From Pedobacter sp. JY14-1 (GTDB taxonomy: Bacteria; Bacteroidota; Bacteroidia; Sphingobacteriales; Sphingobacteriaceae): a stretch of 64,000 nt of DNA. Positions within the stretch are counted from its first letter, which is position 1, and the number at the start of each line of letters is the position of its first letter. Below the pieces are notes generated by a model that saw only the letters and a program-made list of their open reading frames with translations, was not told the origin of the DNA and did no database searches. Positions 58,539-64,000 of the stretch are shown piece after piece. Position numbers and translations under genes: made by a program. The stretch covers positions 98,380 through 162,379 of the forward strand of contig NZ_JARJHU010000003.1 of NCBI RefSeq assembly GCF_029269825.1, read 5' to 3'.

Positions 58539-61199
58539 ATGACCAAACCTACCATTCTGTTAGCCCTGGCTTTGTTGTTGGCCGTGGGCGTATCTGCCCA
58601 GGATAAGAATCAGGAAAAGAAAAAGCCGCAGGCTGTTGCAGACTCTGTGAAGAAGGCTGTACTTGACTCTATAAAGAAAGCAACACCGCCGAAGACTTCG
58701 CTGGAGGACAAGATCAAATCGAGTAAGAGGATTGACGGACTTTTCCGCCTGTACAGAGACACTGCTACGGGGAGTTTGCAGATGTATGTAACCAAAGACC
58801 AGCTTGCTAAGGATTTTATTTACCAGAGCTTTTCTATGGGTGGCCCTACTACGCTGTTCCTGAACCAGAATATGATCAGGAATACCATGGTGTTTAATAT
58901 CAGAAAGAGTGATGATAAGATCGAGTTTCTGCAGCTGAATACGAATTTTTATTATGACAAGAACAATGCGGTGAGCAAGTCGGCCAATGTGGATGTGGCC
59001 GATGCCGTTTTTTTCAGCGAGAAGTTTACGGTGGATGACAAAGAGGGTTATCTAATCCCGGTAGATGGCTTGTTCATCGGTGATAAGCTGGATCCGGTGA
59101 AACCGGTAATGCCTCCGGGAACACCCCCGGGTGCGGTGTTTAACCTTGGCAACCTTAATACAGGAAAATCAAAGTATGCGCAGGTGCGTTCCTTCCCTAA
59201 GAATACCGATGTCGTGGTAGAACTTGCTTATGACAATCCGCAGCCGATGAATGGTGGTGGAAAGGATATTACTGACGCCCGCTATGTAAGGGTAAAGATG
59301 CAGCATTCATTTATGGAATTGCCTAAGAATGATTTCAGAGCCAGAAGGGATGACCCGAGGGTGGGCTATTTTGGCGCTGAGGTAGAAGATCTGACTTCAG
59401 TGTCGCCGACGCCTTACAGGGATTTCATCAGCCGCTGGTATCTGAAGAAGAAAGATCCTTCGGCCAAATTGAGCGAGCCTGTGGAGCCGATTGTATTCTG
59501 GATTGAAAATACGACGCCTGTCGAGTACCGGGCAATCATCAAGGAAGCGGGGGAAAAATGGAACGAGGCTTTTGAAAAAGCAGGCTTTAAGAATGCGGTG
59601 GTGATGAAGCAGATGCCAGATGATGCGAAATGGGATCCTGCAGATATTTCTTATAATGTGATCCGCTGGGTGTCTTCGATGTACCCTTCTTACGGTGCGA
59701 TCGGGCCGAGCTTCTACAATCCGCTGACTGGACAGATACTGGGCGCGGATATTACGGTGGAATGGAAGTCTGGTGCCGGTACTCCTGTACAGGATGAGTT
59801 GTACAATGGCGGGCCGGCTTTGCCATCATTGCCATGGGAAAATCCGGCGGCGGCGATTTCAGGGCAGGACGGACACGGACATGTGCCGGGAAAAGGGCAT
59901 ATCGCCACCTGTGTACTCGCCCAGGAGTTAAGCATGCAATACCAGGCGGGCTTGACCGCCATTGAGGCATTAGATGCCGATCAGCCCGAAGCTGTTCGTG
60001 CAGAAGCGGTCCGCGAGATGCACAAACAGTTTTTATATTACCTCATCCTGCATGAGATGGGGCATACGCTAGGGCTTAACCATAATATGAAGGCCAGCCA
60101 GATGCTGAGCCCTGCCCAGATGAACGATGTAAAGCTGACCAGGAAAGTTGGTCTGCAGGGTTCGGTAATGGATTACCCGGCGATTAATGTAAGCCGTGAC
60201 CGCAAAAAGCAGGGCGATTATTATACAACCAAAGTGGGCCCTTACGATATCTGGGCTATTGAATATGGATATACGCCTTTTTCTGCTTCAGAAGAGGAAG
60301 CGGGACTACGCAAGATCCTGAGCCGGAGCACGGAGCCTGAGCTGGCCTTTGGTAATGATGCCGATGACATGCGCTCGCCGGGCGGTGGAATTGATCCTCG
60401 CGTAAATGTGAACGACCAGACGAACGATATGGTGACTTATGGCGAAGAACGCTTTAAACTCATCAATGAAATGATGCCTAAGTTGAAGGACCGGTTCAGC
60501 AAGCCCGACCGGAGCTACCAGGAGCTGCGCATACGTTACGGACAGCTGAACGGACAGCGTATGAGTATGGCTGCTGCCCTGAGCCGGTATATCGGCGGGG
60601 TATATGTAGACAGGAGTTTTGTGGGCCAGAAGACCCCGAATGCGCCTTTTACACCAGTTCCGGTCGCCTATCAGAAAAAAGCACTTGACCTGCTGAGCAA
60701 GTATGTCTTCGCTCCTGATGCATTTGATGCAGATAAATACCTGTTCCCTTACCTGCAGCTGCAGCGCCGCGGATTTAATTTCTTCGGTAACAACGAAGAC
60801 ATCAAGCCGCTGGGAAGTTTCATGTCTCTGCAGTTGAGTACGCTTGCGCAGATTCTGCACCCAAATACGCTCAACAGGATCAATAACAGTAGCCTCTATG
60901 GCAATACTTATTCTGTGGCCTCGGTAATGAATGACCTGACGGATGATATCTTTGCTGCCGATCTGGGTAAGGATGTAAACCCTTTCCGCCAAAATCTCCA
61001 GACGGAATTTGTGAAGGCTGCTGCAGCCATCGTTGCCGCACCGGTGGGATACGATAACGGCAGCAAGGCCGCTGCCCTTTCAACATTGACTTCTATAAAG
61101 GAAAAACTGGCGGGCTCTATTTCTGCCGGAGATGAGCAGACGGTTGCGCACAGACGTAACCTAGTGTTCCTGATCGATAAAGCGCTGGTGGTCAAATAA
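58539..61199 (+). CDS. Large secreted zinc-dependent metalloprotease (DUF5117/DUF5118 type)
   Basis: This is an 886-residue secreted peptidase with a signal peptide (MTKPTILLALALLLAVGVSAQ). The N-terminal Lys-rich region, DUF5118 and DUF5117 parts (about 60-430; GLFRLYRDTATGSLQMYVTK, TDARYVRVKMQHSFMELP) precede the catalytic HEMGHTLGLNHN at about 505. That HExxHxxGxxH is the zinc site of zincin-type proteases. The sequence SVMDYPAINV that follows is the Met-turn. The C-terminus is a helical domain. It probably degrades peptides outside the cell. Confidence 0.92.
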   Translation: MTKPTILLALALLLAVGVSAQDKNQEKKKPQAVADSVKKAVLDSIKKATPPKTSLEDKIKSSKRIDGLFRLYRDTATGSLQMYVTKDQLAKDFIYQSFSMGGPTTLFLNQNMIRNTMVFNIRKSDDKIEFLQLNTNFYYDKNNAVSKSANVDVADAVFFSEKFTVDDKEGYLIPVDGLFIGDKLDPVKPVMPPGTPPGAVFNLGNLNTGKSKYAQVRSFPKNTDVVVELAYDNPQPMNGGGKDITDARYVRVKMQHSFMELPKNDFRARRDDPRVGYFGAEVEDLTSVSPTPYRDFISRWYLKKKDPSAKLSEPVEPIVFWIENTTPVEYRAIIKEAGEKWNEAFEKAGFKNAVVMKQMPDDAKWDPADISYNVIRWVSSMYPSYGAIGPSFYNPLTGQILGADITVEWKSGAGTPVQDELYNGGPALPSLPWENPAAAISGQDGHGHVPGKGHIATCVLAQELSMQYQAGLTAIEALDADQPEAVRAEAVREMHKQFLYYLILHEMGHTLGLNHNMKASQMLSPAQMNDVKLTRKVGLQGSVMDYPAINVSRDRKKQGDYYTTKVGPYDIWAIEYGYTPFSASEEEAGLRKILSRSTEPELAFGNDADDMRSPGGGIDPRVNVNDQTNDMVTYGEERFKLINEMMPKLKDRFSKPDRSYQELRIRYGQLNGQRMSMAAALSRYIGGVYVDRSFVGQKTPNAPFTPVPVAYQKKALDLLSKYVFAPDAFDADKYLFPYLQLQRRGFNFFGNNEDIKPLGSFMSLQLSTLAQILHPNTLNRINNSSLYGNTYSVASVMNDLTDDIFAADLGKDVNPFRQNLQTEFVKAAAAIVAAPVGYDNGSKAAALSTLTSIKEKLAGSISAGDEQTVAHRRNLVFLIDKALVVK

Positions 61200-61213
61200 C
61201 ACCAGTGCTTTAT
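61177..61213 (+). terminator. Terminator-like hairpin overlapping the metalloprotease stop
   Basis: Bases 61177-61190 pair with 61200-61213 over 14 positions (one G-U). The loop contains the stop codon, and T-rich sequence follows. It separates the protease from the ribosomal protein operon. Confidence 0.6.
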
Positions 61214-61229
61214 TTTATTTGTTCAAGTA

Positions 61230-61260
61230 TTTGACAATTAAATAATTTGGCCTATCTTTG
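61230..61260 (+). promoter_or_regulatory. Promoter of the rplM operon
   Basis: TTTG (61230-61233), 19 bases, TATCTTTG (61253-61260) matches the Bacteroidota sigma-A consensus exactly. It is the only fully matching promoter found here. The leader from about 61265 to 61314 contains a short CCCC/GGGG stem (61265-61268 with 61277-61280). Confidence 0.8.
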
Positions 61261-61314
61261 CAGTCCCCAAAAAAGCGGGGAGAACAAATTATTTAACAAA
61301 TTAAATACAAGCAA

Positions 61315-61758
61315 GTGAATACGTTAAGTTACAAAACTGTCTCTGCCAATGCAAAAACTGTCAACAAACAGTGGGTTGTTGTGGATGCTGAGGGCGAGAT
61401 TCTGGGGCGCTTGTCATCGAAGATCGCTATGATCATCCGTGGTAAAAACAAGCCTGAGTACACCCCACACGTAGACTGCGGAGATAACGTGATCGTTATC
61501 AATGCAGACAAGGTTAAACTGACCGGAAAGAAACTGTCTGAGAAGGTATATACTTCTTACACTGGTTATCCGGGTGGTCAGCGTTTCATTTCTCCTAAGG
61601 AGTTACTGGCGAAACACCCTAAGCGTGTGATTGAGAAGGCCGTACGCGGTATGTTGCCTAAGAACAGGCTGGGTGCTAAGTTGTACACCAACCTTTATGT
61701 GTATGCAGGAGCTGAGCATCCGCATGCAGCGCAGTCTCCAAAAACCATTACACTTTAA
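61315..61758 (+). CDS. rplM: 50S ribosomal protein L13
   Basis: This is a 147-residue large-subunit ribosomal protein that binds 23S rRNA early in assembly. Typical sequences are WVVVDAEGEILGRLSSKIAM, YTPHVDCGDNVIVINADKV and AVRGMLPKNRLGAKLYTNL with HPHAAQSPK. The start is GTG at 61315. It leads the operon with rpsI, 11 bases downstream. Confidence 0.98.
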   Translation: MNTLSYKTVSANAKTVNKQWVVVDAEGEILGRLSSKIAMIIRGKNKPEYTPHVDCGDNVIVINADKVKLTGKKLSEKVYTSYTGYPGGQRFISPKELLAKHPKRVIEKAVRGMLPKNRLGAKLYTNLYVYAGAEHPHAAQSPKTITL

Positions 61759-61769
61759 TTTAGGAAGAA

Positions 61770-62156
61770 ATGTCAGTTACCAATACTTCAGGAAGAAGAA
61801 AAACAGCTGTTGCCCGTATCTATTTGAAAGATGGCAACGGTACCATTACCGTTAACGGTAAAGATTATAAAGAATATTTTCCAACCCTGCCTTTGCAGTA
61901 TATCGTTGGCCAGTCATTTGAGGTTGCTGAGCTTGTTGGCCAGTATGACGTTCAGGTGAATGTTGCCGGTGGTGGTATCAAAGGACAGGCGGAAGCAGTT
62001 CGCCTGGCAATTGCCAAAGCTATTGTTGAATTAGATGCCGAGAAGAAACCGGCACTTCGTGCAAAAGGTCTGATGACCCGTGACATGCGTATGGTAGAAC
62101 GTAAGAAACCAGGACGCAGGAAGGCTCGTAAGAAATTCCAATTCAGTAAACGTTAA
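61770..62156 (+). CDS. rpsI: 30S ribosomal protein S9
   Basis: This is a 128-residue small-subunit protein whose C-terminal tail reaches the P-site tRNA. Marks are TSGRRKTAVARIYLKDGNG, VNVAGGGIKGQAEAVRLAIA and the basic end KKPGRRKARKKFQFSKR with its terminal Lys-Arg. It is co-transcribed with rplM, and rpsB follows 18 bases later. The start has a weak AGGA upstream. Confidence 0.98.
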   Translation: MSVTNTSGRRKTAVARIYLKDGNGTITVNGKDYKEYFPTLPLQYIVGQSFEVAELVGQYDVQVNVAGGGIKGQAEAVRLAIAKAIVELDAEKKPALRAKGLMTRDMRMVERKKPGRRKARKKFQFSKR

Positions 62157-62160
62157 TCTT

Positions 62161-62167
62161 AAGGAGG
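62161..62167 (+). promoter_or_regulatory. Strong Shine-Dalgarno sequence of rpsB
   Basis: AAGGAGG lies seven bases before the ATG at 62175. Full-strength Shine-Dalgarno sites are rare in Bacteroidota, where start choice mostly does not use them, so this is unusual and may mark special translational control. Confidence 0.75.
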
Positions 62168-62174
62168 CAAAACA

Positions 62175-62999
62175 ATGGCTAGAACAACATATCAGGACTT
62201 ATTGGATGCAGGTGTACACTTTGGTCACCTCACCCGTAAATGGAACCCAAAAATGGCTCCTTACATTTTCATGGAGCGCAATGGTATCCACATTATTGAT
62301 TTAAATAAAACCTTAACCAAGACTGAGGAAGCTGCGGCTGCGATCAAGCAGATCGTAAAATCAGGGCGTAAGATCCTGTTTGTAGCGACTAAGAAGCAGG
62401 CTAAGGAAATTGTGGCCGATCAGGCTAAAAAAGTGAATATGCCTTTCGTAACCGAGCGTTGGTTGGGAGGTATGCTGACCAACTTTGCTACTGTGCGTAA
62501 GTCGATCAAGAAGATGGCGAACATCGATAAGATGACCAAGGACGGTACTTATTCGATCCTTTCCAAGAAAGAGCGTCTGATGATCCAGCGTGAACGTATC
62601 AAACTGGAAAACCTTTTGGGTGGTATCGCTGACCTGAACCGTTTACCGGCGGCGATCTTCTTAATTGACGTGAAGAAGGAACACATCGCGGTGAGCGAGG
62701 CGCTGAAGTTGAATATCCCTACTTTTGCGATGGTGGATACCAACTCTGATCCTTCCAATATTGATTTCCCGATTCCTGCGAACGATGACGCGACCAAGTC
62801 TATTTCACTGATCACTGACATTATCGTTAAGGCGATTGAAGAAGGCCTGGATGAGCGTAAGCGTGAAAAGGATGAAGAAGCTGAAAAGGAAGCTGTAGCT
62901 GCTAAGGCTGCTGCTGACGCTCCTGAAGTGGCTGAACCTGGTGCCAGAAGGCAAAAGGTTGAAGCTGAGAGTGAAGAAGGATCGGGCGAAGAAGCTTAA
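62175..62999 (+). CDS. rpsB: 30S ribosomal protein S2
   Basis: This is a 274-residue small-subunit protein. Family sequences are LLDAGVHFGHLTRKWNPKMA, LFVATKKQAKEIV, VTERWLGGMLTNFATVRKS and FPIPANDDATKSISLITDII. About 45 residues at the C-terminus (rich in Ala, Glu, Lys; EEAEKEAVAAKAAADAPEVA) extend beyond the usual core (E. coli S2 has 241 residues) and are predicted disordered. A strong Shine-Dalgarno sequence precedes the gene, and tsf follows after 100 bases, as in many bacteria. Confidence 0.98.
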   Translation: MARTTYQDLLDAGVHFGHLTRKWNPKMAPYIFMERNGIHIIDLNKTLTKTEEAAAAIKQIVKSGRKILFVATKKQAKEIVADQAKKVNMPFVTERWLGGMLTNFATVRKSIKKMANIDKMTKDGTYSILSKKERLMIQRERIKLENLLGGIADLNRLPAAIFLIDVKKEHIAVSEALKLNIPTFAMVDTNSDPSNIDFPIPANDDATKSISLITDIIVKAIEEGLDERKREKDEEAEKEAVAAKAAADAPEVAEPGARRQKVEAESEEGSGEEA

Positions 63000-63013
63000 T
63001 TAAAAAATAATTT

Positions 63014-63065
63014 GGGTTGTACGGTGGTGTTGCAGGGTTTAACTTTCAACAGTGCAGTACAACCC
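63014..63065 (+). terminator. Hairpin between rpsB and tsf
   Basis: GGGTTGTAC (63014-63022) and GTACAACCC (63057-63065) are exact complements closing a 34-base loop that itself contains a small TGTTG/CAACA stem. It may attenuate, process or stabilise the rpsB-tsf transcript. The A/T-rich sequence behind is not a clean T-tract, so full termination is uncertain. Confidence 0.5.
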
Positions 63066-63099
63066 ATAATTTTTAAAACATAAAAAAAAGGAAATTAAA

Positions 63100-63936
63100 A
63101 TGTCAGTACAAATTACTGCTGCGGATGTAAATAAGCTGCGCCAACAAACTGGTGCAGGTATGATGGATTGCAAAAAGGCTTTGGTTGAAGCTAACGGAGA
63201 TTTTGAGGCTGCCGTAGATTACCTGCGCAAAAAAGGCGCTAAGGTAGCTGCTTCACGTCAGGACCGTGACTCTAACGAGGGTGTTGTTATTGCCAAAGCT
63301 ACTGCTGACGGCAAGCGTGGTGTGATCATTGAATTGAACTGCGAAACTGACTTTGTAGCTAAAAATGCTGATTTCGTGGCATTGGGCAACAGATTCGCTG
63401 ACCTGGCTGTAGAGAAAAACCCGGCTTCACTTGACGAGCTGCTGGCGTTGGAACTGGACGGCCAGAAAGTGGCGGACCTGATCGTTGACAACACTGGTAA
63501 GATTGGTGAAAAGATCGGTATCTCTAAATATGAAACTGTATCGGGTGAGAAAGTAATCCCTTATATTCATGGTAACTATCGTTTGGGCGTACTGGTTGCA
63601 CTGAACCAGGATGTGACCGGAGCTGAAGAAGCAGGTAAGGATGTGGCAATGCAGATTGCTGCAATGAGTCCGGTAGCATTGGACAAAGGTGATGTTGATG
63701 CTTCTACCGTGGAGCGTGAACTGGAGATTGCTAAAGAGCAGATCCGTGCTGAAGGCAAACCGGAGGAAATGGTAGAGAAAATTGCTGCCGGTAAACTGAA
63801 CAAATTCTACAAGGACAGCACTTTGCTGAACCAGGAATTCGTTAAGGATTCTTCTAAAGATGTACGTAAGTTCTTAAATGATACTGCAGCTGGTCTGACT
63901 GTTACCTCATTTAAGCGTATTCAACTGGGTGCCTAA
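63100..63936 (+). CDS. tsf: Translation elongation factor Ts
   Basis: This is a 278-residue guanine-nucleotide exchange factor for EF-Tu. Marks are the N-terminal TSBVNKLRQ-type UBA region (VNKLRQQTGAGMMDCKKALV; AVDYLRKKGA), the EF-Ts core LNCETDFVAKNADF, and VIPYIHGNYRLGVLVALNQD with MQIAAMSP. The ATG at 63100 follows a weak AGGA. It is the last gene of the operon, ended by a clear terminator. Confidence 0.97.
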   Translation: MSVQITAADVNKLRQQTGAGMMDCKKALVEANGDFEAAVDYLRKKGAKVAASRQDRDSNEGVVIAKATADGKRGVIIELNCETDFVAKNADFVALGNRFADLAVEKNPASLDELLALELDGQKVADLIVDNTGKIGEKIGISKYETVSGEKVIPYIHGNYRLGVLVALNQDVTGAEEAGKDVAMQIAAMSPVALDKGDVDASTVERELEIAKEQIRAEGKPEEMVEKIAAGKLNKFYKDSTLLNQEFVKDSSKDVRKFLNDTAAGLTVTSFKRIQLGA

Positions 63937-63958
63937 GCCTGATTGTTGAAATAGGAAG

Positions 63959-63986
63959 GCCCGCTGCAATTGCAGCGGGCTTTTTT
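63959..63986 (+). terminator. Intrinsic terminator after tsf
   Basis: The perfect 22-base palindrome at 63959-63980 (GC-rich arms around AATT) is followed by six T residues (63981-63986). It begins 23 bases after the tsf stop codon. Confidence 0.9.
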
Positions 63987-64000
63987 GTTTTATCTTCGTG

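Noticed and set aside
60306..60992. 228-residue open frame opposite the metalloprotease
   Set aside because: It is a shadow of the protease frame in a codon-biased region.

Overview
The window looks like chromosomal DNA of a Bacteroidota bacterium, most likely Sphingobacteriaceae (Pedobacter-like). Support comes from SusC/SusD outer-membrane pairs with an ECF sigma/FecR module, many secreted glycoside hydrolases and Bacteroidota-restricted families (DUF4407, DUF4153, DUF2490, DUF5117-type metalloproteases), the TTTG-N19-TAnnTTTG promoter before rplM, and the general lack of strong Shine-Dalgarno sequences. No rRNA, tRNA, CRISPR array, insertion sequence or phage gene was seen, and no gene-free stretch exceeds about 250 bases. 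The genus is inferred from gene content only.

Layout. 1-5330: end of a potassium-uptake kdp operon (kdpB 3' end, kdpC, an outer-membrane porin, the KdpD sensor half, a separate histidine kinase). 5441-15547: ECF sigma factor, FecR anti-sigma factor, SusC, SusD, a very unusual thioredoxin-metallophosphatase fusion, and a small lipoprotein. 15581-19671 (minus): two secreted glycosidase-type proteins, one of family GH97. 19791-25592: a DUF4153 membrane protein, a DUF1080 protein, a YjdM/PhnA zinc-ribbon protein, a PAS-LuxR regulator and an unknown secreted protein. 25613-28859 (minus): a secreted beta-propeller/phosphoesterase and a barrel-like partner.

29112-34659 is the most interesting stretch. 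Eight tightly packed genes encode a near-complete, self-contained type II fatty-acid elongation cycle: ketoreductase, hotdog dehydratase-like protein, acyl carrier protein, ketosynthase, FabI-type enoyl reductase, AcpS-type phosphopantetheinyl transferase, alpha/beta hydrolase and PlsC-like acyltransferase. It carries its own carrier protein and activating enzyme, so it is probably a specialised lipid pathway and not housekeeping FAS II; its product is unknown to me.

34660-38740: a TPR protein, the ergothioneine pair egtB-egtD, and ppnP. 38844-47093: a GH95 fucosidase, a thioredoxin-reductase-like flavoprotein, a giant ThuA/sugar-dehydrogenase/PKD/cytochrome c lipoprotein and a DUF4038 glycosidase. 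47188-58387: mixed housekeeping and hypothetical genes (thiamine-pyrophosphokinase-like, GNAT, M28 peptidase, DUF4407, rhodanese, rhomboid protease, peptidase T, methyltransferase, YtxH protein, beta-CASP metallo-beta-lactamase, DUF2490). 58539-61199: a large zinc metalloprotease. 61315-63936: ribosomal/translation operon rplM-rpsI-rpsB-tsf, ending in a clear intrinsic terminator at the right edge.
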